64,000 nucleotides of DNA from JAWOLE01 sp963815655 (GTDB lineage Bacteria > Acidobacteriota > Thermoanaerobaculia > UBA5066 > Gp7-AA6): assembly GCA_963815655.1 (NCBI GenBank), contig CAWFHK010000001.1:2976001-3040000 (forward strand), given 5' to 3'. The stretch's first letter is position 1, and every line of letters starts with the position of its first letter. The position numbers were made by a program, and so were the translations under genes. The notes under the pieces are model-generated. The model saw nothing but the letters and a program-made list of their open reading frames with translations, made no database searches and was not told the origin of the DNA. Positions 35,834 to 44,673 of the stretch are shown piece by piece.

Positions 35834-38044
35834 ATGACCATGATCGGACAGACTGTCTCTCACTACCGGGTGGCGTCGAAGCTCGGCGCCGGCGGCATGG
35901 GAGTCGTCTACGAGGCCGAAGACACGCGCCTGGGCCGGCGGGTCGCGCTCAAGTTCCTCCCGGCGGAGCTGGCGCAGGACGTTGCGACGCTCCAGCGCTT
36001 CCAGCGCGAGGCGCGCGCGGCGTCGGCATTGAACCATCCCAACATCTGCATCGTGCACGCGATCGAGGAGCACGAGTCGCAGCACTTCATCGTGATGGAG
36101 CTCCTCGAGGGGCAGACGCTCTCCGCCATGATCAGCGCGGGGCCGCTCGAGATCGCGACCCTGCTCGATCTCGCGATCCAGATCGCCGACGCGCTCGAGT
36201 CCGCGCACGGAAAAGGAATCGTGCACCGGGATCTCAAGCCGGCCAACATCTTCGTCAATTCCCGCGGCCAGGCGAAGATCCTCGACTTCGGACTGGCGAA
36301 GATCGGTGCGGCCTCCACCGCTCCCGAAGGCTCCGGAATGGTGACGATGGCTGGCGGCGACGACCTGACGAAGGCGGGATCGACTCTCGGCACCGTTTCC
36401 TACATGTCCCCGGAGCAGGCGCGCGGACAGTTGACCGACGCCCGCACCGACCTCTTCTCGCTCGGCGCCGTGATCTACCAGATGGCAACCGGGTCGCGGC
36501 CGTTTCCGGGAGAGACGTCCGCGGTCATCTTCGAAGCGATCTTGAACCGGGAGCCGGCGGCGGTGAGCCAGGTCAATCCGCGGCTCCCGTCCGATCTGAA
36601 CCGCATCATCGCCCGCGCTCTCGAGAAGGATCGCAACTTCCGCTACCAGACCGCCAACGACATGAAAGCCGACATGCTGAGATTGAAGCGGGACCTCGAT
36701 TCCGGCAGCGGACGGCCGGCGGCGGGGAGCGAGCCGAGCCGCGAGGCGGTCAAGGCGGCGGAGAAGTCGGTGGCGGTGCTCTATCTCGAGAACTTGAGCG
36801 GCGTGAAGGAAGACGAGTACCTGCGCGACGGCGTGACCGAGGACATCATCACGGAGCTCTCGAAGATCAAGGGCCTGAAGATCTTCTCGCGTCCCACGGT
36901 GCTGACCTATCGCGACAAGCAGGTCACGCCTGCTCAGATCGGCCAGCAGCTGGGCGCGGCCTACGTGCTCGGCGGGAGCCTGCGCCGGGCCGGAACGCGG
37001 CTGCGGATCAACGCCCAGCTCGTGGACACGCACACGGATTTTCCGGTCTGGTCCGAGCGATACGACCGGGAGATGCAGGACGTCTTCGAGCTGCAGGACG
37101 AGATCGCGCGCAAGATCGCCGAGGCCCTGCGGATCACGCTGACCCGGCAGGACGAGGAGGCGCTGGCGGCCAAGCCGACCGACAACCTCCAGGCCTACGA
37201 CCTCTATCTCCGAGGCAAGAGCTATGCGCGTCGGCTGACGCGGCAGGACCTGGAGTTCGGGCTCCAGATGTTCGAGAACGCGGTATCAGTGGATCCGCAG
37301 TTCGCCCTGGCCCACGCCGCGATCGCCAACGCTTGCGCCCAGTATCACTACCACTATGAGCGCGAGAAGAAGTGGATCGATCGGGCGGTCGCCGCGAGCC
37401 AGCGGGCCAGCGCCTTGAGCAAGAACACTCCGGAAGTCCTGATCGCCGAGGGCTGGATTCTCTACGCGGAGGAGAAGTACGACCAGGCTAGCCGCTGCGT
37501 GCGTCAGGCGATCGACCGGAAGGCCGACTGCGAGGGAGCTTACTACCTCCTGGGCCGGACTCTCTTCGCCGCCGGCCACTATCAGGAAGTCGTCGACATG
37601 GCCGAAGACGCCATCGCCGCCTCGGGAGAGGACTACAACATCTACGTCCCGGTCATCAATGCGCTCGGCGCTCTGGGAAAGAGTGAAGCGCGGCGGGCCT
37701 ACATGCAGCGGCGGAGCCAGTTCCTCGAGGCCCACTTGAAAAAAGTGCCGGAGGACGCCCGTGCGCGAATTCTGCTGGCCACCGATTACGCGGAAGTCGG
37801 CAGGTCCGAGGACGCCACAAGGGAAGCGGCGCTCGCGATGGCACTGCGGCCGAACGAAGCCACAGTTCTCTACAACGCCGCCTGCGTGTTCTGCCTCCTG
37901 AAACGGAAACCGGAGGCGATGGACGCGCTGAAGAAAGCGTGGGAGGCCGGCTTCAAGGACCCGAGCTGGACCCGCCGCGACCCCGACCTCGAAATGCTCC
38001 GCGGCGACCCCGAATTCGAGCGTCTCTACCCGCCGACCGAATAA
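35834..38044 (+). CDS. Ser/Thr protein kinase with TolB-like module and TPRs (second copy)
   Basis: 736 residues from ATG 35834 (ATG 35840 is also possible). Kinase domain: Gly loop LGAGGMGVVYEAED, VALKFL Lys, HRDLKPAN, DFGLAKIG, VSYMSPEQARGQ. From about 310: SVAVLYLENLSGVKEDEYLRDGVTEDII, a TolB-N-like module, then TPRs (QAYDLYLRGKSYARR through WTRRDPDLEMLRGDPEF). No transmembrane segment. Same architecture as the kinase at 24716 but only moderately alike, so paralogues rather than a recent duplication. Partners and targets unknown. Confidence 0.93.
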   Translation: MTMIGQTVSHYRVASKLGAGGMGVVYEAEDTRLGRRVALKFLPAELAQDVATLQRFQREARAASALNHPNICIVHAIEEHESQHFIVMELLEGQTLSAMISAGPLEIATLLDLAIQIADALESAHGKGIVHRDLKPANIFVNSRGQAKILDFGLAKIGAASTAPEGSGMVTMAGGDDLTKAGSTLGTVSYMSPEQARGQLTDARTDLFSLGAVIYQMATGSRPFPGETSAVIFEAILNREPAAVSQVNPRLPSDLNRIIARALEKDRNFRYQTANDMKADMLRLKRDLDSGSGRPAAGSEPSREAVKAAEKSVAVLYLENLSGVKEDEYLRDGVTEDIITELSKIKGLKIFSRPTVLTYRDKQVTPAQIGQQLGAAYVLGGSLRRAGTRLRINAQLVDTHTDFPVWSERYDREMQDVFELQDEIARKIAEALRITLTRQDEEALAAKPTDNLQAYDLYLRGKSYARRLTRQDLEFGLQMFENAVSVDPQFALAHAAIANACAQYHYHYEREKKWIDRAVAASQRASALSKNTPEVLIAEGWILYAEEKYDQASRCVRQAIDRKADCEGAYYLLGRTLFAAGHYQEVVDMAEDAIAASGEDYNIYVPVINALGALGKSEARRAYMQRRSQFLEAHLKKVPEDARARILLATDYAEVGRSEDATREAALAMALRPNEATVLYNAACVFCLLKRKPEAMDALKKAWEAGFKDPSWTRRDPDLEMLRGDPEFERLYPPTE

Positions 38045-38103
38045 GGGCCGGATCAGCCGTCGGCGCCATCAACGGACTCGAAACGCTAAGGGAGGAAGGT
38101 AGC

Positions 38104-38544
38104 ATGACCGGAGAGAAGATCTACGAGTACGACCTCGATGTGACAAGAGTGACGGACTACGGTGTTACCCTGCAGGCTATTCTTTCCGGTCAGGCCGCCG
38201 TCCCGCCGCAGGGGGCTCGCATCGACGTCGCGTTTGACGGCCGCGCTACGGGCCGGCTCACCGGCCGAGTGCACGGCATCGACTACCTCGTGATGCGCGC
38301 CGACGGCCGCGTCGACCTCGATATTCGCGCAATCATCGAAACGCAGGACGGTCACAGGATCGCTCTGTCCGCCGACGGCGTGGGCGTGCCGCGCCCTGCC
38401 GAACCGATCGCCGATCTTCGTGAGAACGTCAGTCTTACCACCGCTGCCGAGACGTACGGCTGGATCAACAAGCGGCAGGTCTGGGGCATTGGCACCGTCA
38501 ATTTCGCCGCCGGGAAAATCCACATCGACGCCTACATGCAGTAG
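38104..38544 (+). CDS. DUF3237-family protein
   Basis: 146 residues, ATG 38104 behind GGAGGAAGG. Beta-barrel family signature: MTGEKIYEYDLDVTRVTDYGVTLQ, GRLTGRVHGIDYLVMRADGRVDLDI, HRIALSADGVG, and the usual ending TYGWINKRQVWGIGTVNF. The family is uncharacterised, though often adjacent to oxidoreductases. It follows the kinase gene by about 60 bp on the same strand and could be co-transcribed. Confidence 0.9.
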   Translation: MTGEKIYEYDLDVTRVTDYGVTLQAILSGQAAVPPQGARIDVAFDGRATGRLTGRVHGIDYLVMRADGRVDLDIRAIIETQDGHRIALSADGVGVPRPAEPIADLRENVSLTTAAETYGWINKRQVWGIGTVNFAAGKIHIDAYMQ

Positions 38545-38565
38545 ACGCCCTGGCTGCTCCCGGCG

Positions 38566-39525
38566 TCAAGGAGCGGTCTTGATCTCCGGCGGGAAGAGCT
38601 TGCGGAACACGACGGGCGAGGCGCCGCGATAGATCGTGCTGTGCTTCAGGTCGGGCCACGGCTCGTAGTACCACGTCAGACCTTTCAGCGCGGCCGAGCG
38701 CAGAGCCGCGGCCAGAGCCTTCGCCGCGTCCTCCATGCCGTCGTCGCCGGCAGTGGCGAAATAGAGGGTCGCCCTCAATCGCGGATGCGCTCTCAGCCGC
38801 TCGGCGGCCCCGCGCACCAGGGCCTGACCGTTCCACCAGAGGCTCGGACTCAACGCGATGGAGACATCGAACAACTTGGGGTCCTGGAAGAAGGTCTCGA
38901 GGACGAGAAGGCCCGCCAGCGACTCGCCGACGATGGCGGTGCGGCCGTTGCCGCGGAAGCGCTTGCGGATTACCGGAACGAGCTCGTCGCGAAGGAAAGC
39001 GCGGAACTTTGCCGAGCCGCCGACGCGCGGCGCGATCTTCCTGTCCGATTCGACGTCCGTCGGTCCGGTCATGTCGCGGCGCCGCTCGGTGTTCTCGATC
39101 CCCACGACGATGACCGGCCGCATCTCGCCGGCACGAACGGCCGCATCGATGTCGGCGGTGACGTGCGGGAAGTCTTCCTCCACTCCGCCATCGGGCATGT
39201 ACAGCACCGGATAGCGGACGCCGGCGGAGCCGTCGTAGCCCGGCGGCGTGTACACGTTGATGCGCCGGGCCTCGCCGAGCACTTTCGAGTCGATCGTCAA
39301 GGTCTGGTGCGGCAGGACCCGATCGGAGGCGGGAGCCGCCGGGGCAGGCGAAACCGGTGGAGGCGTCGGTACGGGCACCCCGCCCGGCACGGCGCCGTTG
39401 CCGGTCCCGAGCATCGCGAGCGCCGAAACGAAGGCTCCAAGCCTCGACCGCACCGCCGGCATCGCCGCTTGCATCGCCCCGTTGAAACGACTCGTCGCCC
39501 TGCGCATGGAGAACCTCGTGCCCAT
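38566..39525 (-). CDS. Secreted alpha/beta-hydrolase esterase (COG2819-like)
   Basis: 319 residues; an N-terminal signal or anchor (RLGAFVSALAMLGTGNG) is followed by a Pro/Ala/Thr-rich linker. Esterase-D/Fes-like core: RRINVYTPPGYDGSAGVRYPVLYMPDGG, VGIENTERRRDMTGPTD, nucleophile elbow GESLAG, and FDVSIALSPSLWW. The catalytic His is probably in the PDLKHSTIYRG motif near the C-terminus. Acts outside the cytoplasm on carboxylic or siderophore-type esters; the exact substrate is unknown. Confidence 0.9.
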   Translation of the reverse strand: MGTRFSMRRATSRFNGAMQAAMPAVRSRLGAFVSALAMLGTGNGAVPGGVPVPTPPPVSPAPAAPASDRVLPHQTLTIDSKVLGEARRINVYTPPGYDGSAGVRYPVLYMPDGGVEEDFPHVTADIDAAVRAGEMRPVIVVGIENTERRRDMTGPTDVESDRKIAPRVGGSAKFRAFLRDELVPVIRKRFRGNGRTAIVGESLAGLLVLETFFQDPKLFDVSIALSPSLWWNGQALVRGAAERLRAHPRLRATLYFATAGDDGMEDAAKALAAALRSAALKGLTWYYEPWPDLKHSTIYRGASPVVFRKLFPPEIKTAP

Positions 39526-39536
39526 TCAGAGGCAGC

Positions 39537-39641
39537 CTACAGGAGCGCCTGTTCGAGGAGTATGACGACGTGCCCCTTCTTGTGCCCGGCCTCCGCGTGC
39601 CGGTGGGCCACGGCGATCTCGGACTTTGGCGCCTCTCGCAT
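39537..39641 (-). pseudogene. C-terminal remnant of a zinc-type alcohol dehydrogenase/quinone reductase
   Basis: 34 codons ending in TAG: SEIAVAHRHAEAGHKKGHVV then ILLEQALL. This is the canonical last helix and strand of MDR-family dehydrogenases (A-H-x-x-x-E-x-G-H-x-x-G-K/H-V-V-L). Nothing of the catalytic domain remains upstream; the preceding bases belong to an SGNH-hydrolase fragment. Confidence 0.6.
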
Positions 39642-39730
39642 GGGCGCGCGCGATCAGCGTCTTCATGCCGGCGATCACTTGCTCTGTGGAGACGTCCGCG
39701 CGAGCCAGAATCTTCTCCTCCTTTCGACCT
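39628..39730 (-). pseudogene. SGNH/GDSL-hydrolase internal fragment
   Basis: Reads RADVSTEQVIAGMKTLIARA then HARGAKV, the helix of GDSL-type esterases that precedes a central strand. It has no start and no catalytic blocks and runs straight into the dehydrogenase tail. Short, so identification rests on pattern memory alone. Confidence 0.45.
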
Positions 39731-39749
39731 CATGGACATCCGACCGCAT

Positions 39750-40172
39750 TCAGCCCGGGCTATGCCGACGCTTCCTCTCCGCGGCCGCGCCGACCACGAG
39801 TCGCTCCAGGACCTCGAGATCGACGTCGGCGAGCTTCCGAATGTACAGGCATCCCTTGCTCACCTTGTGTTTCCCGAGCCTGGCGAGAAGCTCTTCCCGG
39901 CCGGGAAAACCCGCCACGATGTAAACGCTGATGTCCCCCTTGCGCGAGGAGAACCCTGTCAGGCAGGAGTCGCCCTCGCGGCCGCTGTCGTACTTGTAGT
40001 GATAGCTGCCGAACCCGACGATGCTCGTTCCCCACATCTTCGGCTGCTGTTTCGTCGCCCTGGCCATCAGCCTGGCCAGAGTTTCACAGTCCTTTCGCCT
40101 GCCCTCGTCCTGGATGCCGGACAAGTAGCTCTCCACGCTCGCTTCCGTGACCCTGGTCTTGTTCTGCGCCAC
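39750..40172 (-). CDS. DUF1801 (YdhG-like) protein
   Basis: 140 residues. Family features: start TRVTEASVESYLSGIQDEGRRKDCETLARLM, the PKMWGTSIVGFGSYHYKYDSG loop, and end LGKHKVSKGCLYIRKLADVDLEVLERLV. YdhG-like fold of unknown biochemical role. An isolated gene on the minus strand. Confidence 0.92.
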   Translation of the reverse strand: MAQNKTRVTEASVESYLSGIQDEGRRKDCETLARLMARATKQQPKMWGTSIVGFGSYHYKYDSGREGDSCLTGFSSRKGDISVYIVAGFPGREELLARLGKHKVSKGCLYIRKLADVDLEVLERLVVGAAAERKRRHSPG

Positions 40173-40245
40173 TCCTCCTCCTTCCGACTCGCTGCAACCG
40201 CGAGTGCCGCGTCACGCGTCGGGGTGCCTTCGGCCTGAACGCGTG

Positions 40246-40809
40246 CTACTCGGCGGCGCGTTTCGTCCACTGCCACAAGCCGGCGGTCACGGCGGCGGGG
40301 AGGCGGGAGCCGACCTGCCTCGCCGCCAGCACGATCTGTCCACGGTGATGGCCCTCGTGGGCCACGAGATATGTCAGCACGTGGCCGACGTCCAGCGGGA
40401 GATTCCGCCACACGTAGGCCGGGCTCGCGGGAATCTCGCCGCCACGGCGGCAACCCAGCCTCAACAGAGCCTCGATCGCCCGGCTGCTCCTGTTCAGCGC
40501 GGCGACCAACTCGCGGCGGCTCACCTTGCGGCGGTCCACGCCGGGAGGAACCGGGACGCCATGGGGCCGGCCCAGGGTCTTGAGCCACATGCACCGGGCG
40601 TTGTGGAGGTGGCCGGCGAGCATGGAAATCGTCTTTCGAGAAGCTCCGGGGATCGGCGCCGTCCAGATCGCGGCGGGAACGTGGCTCACGAGAAAGACGG
40701 TGACCCGATGATTGGTCCGCCAGGCTGCCAGGAGGGTCTCCGTCAGATCACGGGGGTCGGCGGCTACGGCTCGCGGCCGCGACCGGCTCCTCGACGATGC
40801 GCCTCTCAT
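40246..40809 (-). CDS. DinB-family protein
   Basis: 187 residues forming a four-helix bundle with three conserved His ligands: HLHNARCMWLK in helix 2 and AHEGHHRGQIVLAAR in helix 3. The first 20 residues are Arg-rich and may not be translated. DinB/YfiT-like proteins are metal-dependent, thiol-transferase-like enzymes; the cosubstrate here is unknown. Confidence 0.9.
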   Translation of the reverse strand: MRGASSRSRSRPRAVAADPRDLTETLLAAWRTNHRVTVFLVSHVPAAIWTAPIPGASRKTISMLAGHLHNARCMWLKTLGRPHGVPVPPGVDRRKVSRRELVAALNRSSRAIEALLRLGCRRGGEIPASPAYVWRNLPLDVGHVLTYLVAHEGHHRGQIVLAARQVGSRLPAAVTAGLWQWTKRAAE

Positions 40810-40879
40810 CCCGCGATTCTCGTCAGCTCATTTTCGAGGCCGTCAGATCCGCCGGGGCTCCTCCCCGCGGCCCGCGTCC

Positions 40880-41090
40880 TTACCTTATACCTTGCCCGCA
40901 CTCCTTCGGGTCGATGACCCCCAGGCGCTCCACAATCTTGAAATTGCCCCCCTCCGCCCGGGCGATGTGCATGTTCATTCGAACGTGATGCTGGCCGGGC
41001 ACCATTTCCGCCGGACCACCCGGCCCCTCGGCGATTCTCGCGTGGTCCAGTGCCTTGATGACATCCTCCTGCGCCAGCGACCCCGGAGAG
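40880..41090 (-). pseudogene. C-terminal remnant of a branched-chain/urea-type ABC solute-binding protein
   Basis: About 69 codons directly after the GNAT stop codon, in the same frame, ending in TAA: QEDVIKALDHARIAEGPGGP, then HHVRMNMHIARAEGGNFKIV and ERLGVIDPKECG. The HH-x-R-x-N/P-M-x-I-A-R pattern followed by V-x-x-x-G-x-I-D-P-K is the end of Peripla_BP_6 (UrtA/LivK-like) proteins. No start, no signal peptide and no N-terminal lobe: a tail fragment. Confidence 0.55.
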
Positions 41091-41092
41091 AG

Positions 41093-41524
41093 TTAGACCA
41101 CCTTCACCATTCTAAAGTGGGTGATCGTTATATCTGTAAACCCATCTCCGGTGACGGCATACCCCAGCTTCTCATAGAACCCGACGGCCGATGCCCGCGC
41201 GTGCAGGAGGAGATTCGCAAAGCCGCGTGTCCGCAGGGCGGCCTCGAGCTCCTCCATCAGCCTCTTCCCGAGACCTCGCCGTTGATGAACGGGCGACACC
41301 GCCATCTGGCGAATCCTCGCCTGCGTTGGCGACAGCCTGACCGCGACGGCGCAGGCGACCAGGCCGCCATCCGGCTCAAACAACCCGAAATGCAGCTGAT
41401 CCGCCTCCCCGGCCAACTCCTCATCCGTCAACGAAAGGCCCAGGGGCTCCCGAAGAACCTCATTGCGGAGTCCGCATTCGGCCCGGAATTCCTCCGTTCC
41501 AAAAACGATTTCCTTGAAGACCAT
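41093..41524 (-). CDS. GNAT-family N-acetyltransferase
   Basis: 143 residues. Motif A: IRQMAVSPVHQRRGLGKRLMEELE. Motif B: FANLLLHARASAVGFYEKLGYAV. The N-terminus (FGTEEFRAECGLRNEVLREPLGLSL) matches the ElaA/YjcF-like branch of GNATs, often thiol- or amine-acting. Single gene between carbonic anhydrase and the solute-binding-protein remnant. Confidence 0.93.
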   Translation of the reverse strand: MVFKEIVFGTEEFRAECGLRNEVLREPLGLSLTDEELAGEADQLHFGLFEPDGGLVACAVAVRLSPTQARIRQMAVSPVHQRRGLGKRLMEELEAALRTRGFANLLLHARASAVGFYEKLGYAVTGDGFTDITITHFRMVKVV

Positions 41525-41542
41525 GACGTCGGATCGGAGCGG

Positions 41543-42178
41543 TCAAGCCGGGTACGCCGCGCCCGCTCTCTCTGAAGCGGCCCGGCTCACGGCGAGATCG
41601 CGGAGCAGGCCGTCTCGCAAGTCGTAGATCCAGCCGTGGACGATCACCTCGGTCCCTCGCAGGCCCGCGTTGACGAGAACATCCGACGCGAGGAGCCGCT
41701 GCACCTGCTCCACGACATTCCACTCGCAGAGCCTCCTCCACCGATCGGCCGGATCGGGGATCTCCGCGAGGTCGGCGCTTCGCGAGGCAGCCAGGCCCTG
41801 CAGCGGCGAAAGCCACCTCCGAACGTGCGCGGGCACCTCGGACGCACCGCTCTCGAGCACCGCGCGGACGCCGCCGCAACCGTAGTGCCCGCAGACGATG
41901 ATGTGCCGCACACTGAGTGCCTCGACGGCATATTGGACGACAGCCATGCAGTTTGTGTCCCCGGGCGCGACAATGTTCGCCACGTTCCTGTGCACGAAGA
42001 CCTCGCCCGACCGCATCCCGACGATCTCGTTCGCCGACACCCGGCTGTCGGAACAGCCGATCCACATGTACTCAGGCTGCTGGATGTCGCAGAGGCGGTC
42101 GAAGTACCGCGGGTTCTCCGCCAGCAGCCCGCTCGCCCAGGCGCGGTTCCGCTCAAGCAGGTGCGTCAGGTGCCTCAT
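41543..42178 (-). CDS. can: Beta-class carbonic anhydrase
   Basis: Zinc enzyme interconverting CO2 and bicarbonate. 211 residues from ATG 42178, matching Can/CynT length. All active-site residues are present: Cys42, Asp44 and Arg46 in WIGCSDSRVSANEI, and His98 and Cys101 in IIVCGHYGCGGV. HRNVANIVAPGDTNCMAVVQYAVE is also canonical. The terminal part EVIVHGWIYDLRDGLL agrees. A longer frame to 42358 is not supported by similarity. Confidence 0.96.
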   Translation of the reverse strand: MRHLTHLLERNRAWASGLLAENPRYFDRLCDIQQPEYMWIGCSDSRVSANEIVGMRSGEVFVHRNVANIVAPGDTNCMAVVQYAVEALSVRHIIVCGHYGCGGVRAVLESGASEVPAHVRRWLSPLQGLAASRSADLAEIPDPADRWRRLCEWNVVEQVQRLLASDVLVNAGLRGTEVIVHGWIYDLRDGLLRDLAVSRAASERAGAAYPA

Positions 42179-42281
42179 CGCCGTGCGAGATTCTATCCGT
42201 GCCCCGGGAACCCTTGCCGCGCCGGGCAAAAGGAAAGGCCGGGCGCTCCTGCGAGCAGATACGCCTCGGCCACGCCATTCT

Positions 42282-42716
42282 TCAACGGGTGGGACCGTGC
42301 GCCGCCGGTTCGCCCGACCTGCGTTGGGCCAGTTGAACGAGGTCCCACAGGTTGCCATAGAGGTCTTGAAAAACGGCCACGGTGCCGTAGGGGGCGTCCT
42401 TCGGTTCTCGGACGAAGCGCACTCCTGCCGCCCGCATCTCGTTGTAGTCTCGCCAGAAGTCGTCAGTGCCGAGGAAAAGGAACACCCGACCTCCCGTCTG
42501 GTTTCCTACAAACGCCCTCTGCTCGGGCGTGGAGGCGCGCGCCAGGAGGAGGCTCGTGCCGCTCGAGTTGGGAGGGGCGACAACAACCCAGCGCTTGTCC
42601 TGCTCGGGCTGGTACGAGTCCTCGACGAGCGAGAAATGGAGCTTCCGGCAGTAGAAGTCGATTGCCTCGTCGTAGTCGAGAACGACCAATGCCACGTGAA
42701 TGAGCGCCTGTCGCAT
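42282..42716 (-). CDS. VOC/glyoxalase-family protein
   Basis: 144 residues. Single beta-alpha-beta-beta-beta pair typical of dioxygenase/bleomycin-resistance superfamily members: LIHVALVVLDYDEAIDFYCRKLHFSLVED, RWVVVAPP, then GVRFVREPKDAPYGTVAVFQDLYGNLWDLV. Metal ligands His8 and the C-terminal DLYGN(L)W loop are present. Substrate unknown. Confidence 0.92.
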   Translation of the reverse strand: MRQALIHVALVVLDYDEAIDFYCRKLHFSLVEDSYQPEQDKRWVVVAPPNSSGTSLLLARASTPEQRAFVGNQTGGRVFLFLGTDDFWRDYNEMRAAGVRFVREPKDAPYGTVAVFQDLYGNLWDLVQLAQRRSGEPAAHGPTR

Positions 42717-42742
42717 CCGAGGCTATCGACTGGCCGACATGG

Positions 42743-43492
42743 TCAGACGGCGCTCGCCTGAGCGGACCCGCTTACTCCATGGGGCGCCGCGCCGGAAGTT
42801 CGCAATCCCTTCAGCAGGAGCCACACTCCCATTGTCAGCTCGAAGAAGAAGATAGGTGCTCCATAAATCCCAACGGGGATGACCTTCGCAAGCTCCGGAA
42901 CAATGATGAACGCGAATGCGCACGCTCCCATAAGAAAGGACGCAACCATTCCCCATGCTGCCAATGCTCTCGGGATGAAGCGGGACTTCAACCACAGATA
43001 GCAGAAGGCAGTACTTCGAAGCCCGGCGAGCACCAGGCCGACGTTATACGCATCGGCATGCGCACTGAGCGACAGCCTCGCCAGGGCCTGCAACCGGTTC
43101 GCTTCGAACGCATGCAGGTAGTCCGCACCACTGAGTATCCGCAAAACATCGAAGTCACTGAGCGTGACGACGACCAGGGTTGCGGTCTCGATCAGCCCCC
43201 AGCCCGTGGCCAGCAAAGCGAGGCTTCGATTGACTGGCATGAGAACCACGTAAAGAGCAATGATGAGAACGACATCGAGCGCGAAGACGGTGAGATTGCT
43301 GGCGGTGCCCAGCCGAAAGAGCCGTTCCTGCGCCATGATGTTCCGCGCCGTCTGCGCGGCATTGTCGAAGGCGATGAGCTGAGAGCCTACATAGAACTCG
43401 GCGAAGATCGCCGGCGGCAGCGCAAACAGATAGGAGAGTCCCACAACTGTCGCTGCTTTGCGTTGTGATTCGTCGATGGTGCCGATTGGCAT
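42743..43492 (-). CDS. DUF4386-family membrane protein
   Basis: 249 residues with about seven transmembrane helices. Family pattern: QRKAATVVGLSYLFALPPAIFAEF, then LGTASNLTVFALDVVLIIALYVVLMPVNRSLALLA, with the polar LQALARLSLSAHADAYNVGLVL loop and the SRFIPRALAAWGMVA signature. Uncharacterised family. Its lower GC and longer A/T runs compared with neighbours may indicate separate ancestry. Confidence 0.9.
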   Translation of the reverse strand: MPIGTIDESQRKAATVVGLSYLFALPPAIFAEFYVGSQLIAFDNAAQTARNIMAQERLFRLGTASNLTVFALDVVLIIALYVVLMPVNRSLALLATGWGLIETATLVVVTLSDFDVLRILSGADYLHAFEANRLQALARLSLSAHADAYNVGLVLAGLRSTAFCYLWLKSRFIPRALAAWGMVASFLMGACAFAFIIVPELAKVIPVGIYGAPIFFFELTMGVWLLLKGLRTSGAAPHGVSGSAQASAV

Positions 43493-43689
43493 TCCGCTTC
43501 CCCGCCGTCTCGGTGCCGCGTGACGATATCAGGTTCGGCGGCGAGCGTAGCGAGCCCTCTGCAGCGCGTCGTCAGACGCCGGTTCTTGAGGGTGGCACCC
43601 AGCGAGGTCGTGGAGGAAATCCGCACCGGTCGCGAGGAGCGAACCGGCCACGGATCCGCGAAATTGGTAGAGTGCCGGCGGAATTCACC

Positions 43690-44658
43690 GTGACAGCCAG
43701 GACACCGCGGCCGAAGTGGATGACCCGGCTGGCCTTCGCCATCATCTATCTCGTCTGGGGATCCACCTTTCTCGCGATCCGCATCGGTGTGCGCGAGGTT
43801 CCGCCGTTTCTCCTGGCGGCGATGCGGTTTCTCGTCGCGGGACTCGTCCTTTGCGCCTGGATGATCGCGCGCGGCGAGCGCTTGCCGCGCGGGCGCCAAT
43901 GGCTGTCGATGCTCGTTCTCGGAGTGCTCATCTTCGTCATCGACTACGGGCTCGTGTTCTGGGCCGAGCAGCGCGTGCCTTCGGGCGTCGCGGCGGTCAT
44001 GCTGGCCACGATCCCGGCGTTCACCGCGTTGTCGGAAGTCATCCTCCTGCGCACGCAGCGGATCACGCTTCGCCTGGCATCGGCGCTCCTGGTCGGGATC
44101 GCAGGTGTGGCGGTGCTGATGACCCGTTCCCTGAACCTCGGCGGGGCGCCGATCGACCGGGCCGGCGCCGCGGCGCTCATCGTCGCGCCGGTGGCCTGGT
44201 CGGTGGCATCGGCGCTCATCCGCAGGCTGCCGCTTCCGCCGAACAAGGTCATGAGCTCGGGCTCTCAGATGCTCGCCGGAGGAGTGCTCCTGGCCGTGAC
44301 GGCGGCGGCGCTGGGAGAATTCCGCGACTTTCGCCCGTCGGCTGTCTCGGCCGGCGCCTGGCTCTCGCTCCTCTACCTGATCGTCGCCGGATCTATCATC
44401 GCCTTCACCGCCTACGTCTGGCTGCTCCATCATGAATCTCCCACGAAAGTCGCGACCTACGCGTATGTGAACCCGGTCGTGGCCGTGCTGATCGGCTATT
44501 TCCTGGCCGGCGAGACTCTGGACCTTCGCGTGGCTCTGGGAACCCTCTGTGTTCTCGTCAGCGTCGTGATGATCACGACGGCACGCGCGAAGACTCCGCC
44601 TGCGGCAGCGCGCGATCAGGCGTTGGAGGCCTTGCCCCGCCGGAGGCGATTGCACTAG
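43690..44658 (+). CDS. EamA/DMT-family transporter
   Basis: 322 residues from GTG 43690 (ATG 43720 is also possible). Ten transmembrane helices in two EamA repeats: WMTRLAFAIIYLVWGSTFLAIRIG, then VWLLHHESPTKVATYAYVNPVVAVLIGYFLAGETL, the second-repeat hallmark. The YedA-like WGSTFLAIR start suggests a metabolite or amino-acid exporter. The stop TAG overlaps the first base of a 16-bp repeat. Confidence 0.92.
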   Translation: MTARTPRPKWMTRLAFAIIYLVWGSTFLAIRIGVREVPPFLLAAMRFLVAGLVLCAWMIARGERLPRGRQWLSMLVLGVLIFVIDYGLVFWAEQRVPSGVAAVMLATIPAFTALSEVILLRTQRITLRLASALLVGIAGVAVLMTRSLNLGGAPIDRAGAAALIVAPVAWSVASALIRRLPLPPNKVMSSGSQMLAGGVLLAVTAAALGEFRDFRPSAVSAGAWLSLLYLIVAGSIIAFTAYVWLLHHESPTKVATYAYVNPVVAVLIGYFLAGETLDLRVALGTLCVLVSVVMITTARAKTPPAAARDQALEALPRRRRLH

Positions 44659-44673
44659 CAGGCTGCTGAAAAA
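44658..44673 (+). repeat. 16-bp dispersed repeat GCAGGCTGCTGAAAAA (copy 2)
   Basis: Perfect match to 34675-34690, in the same orientation relative to the gene it ends (here EamA). Followed by a C-rich stretch with CTGACCCCGCC and TTGACCCCACC. Possible end of an insertion element or MITE, not identified. Confidence 0.75.
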
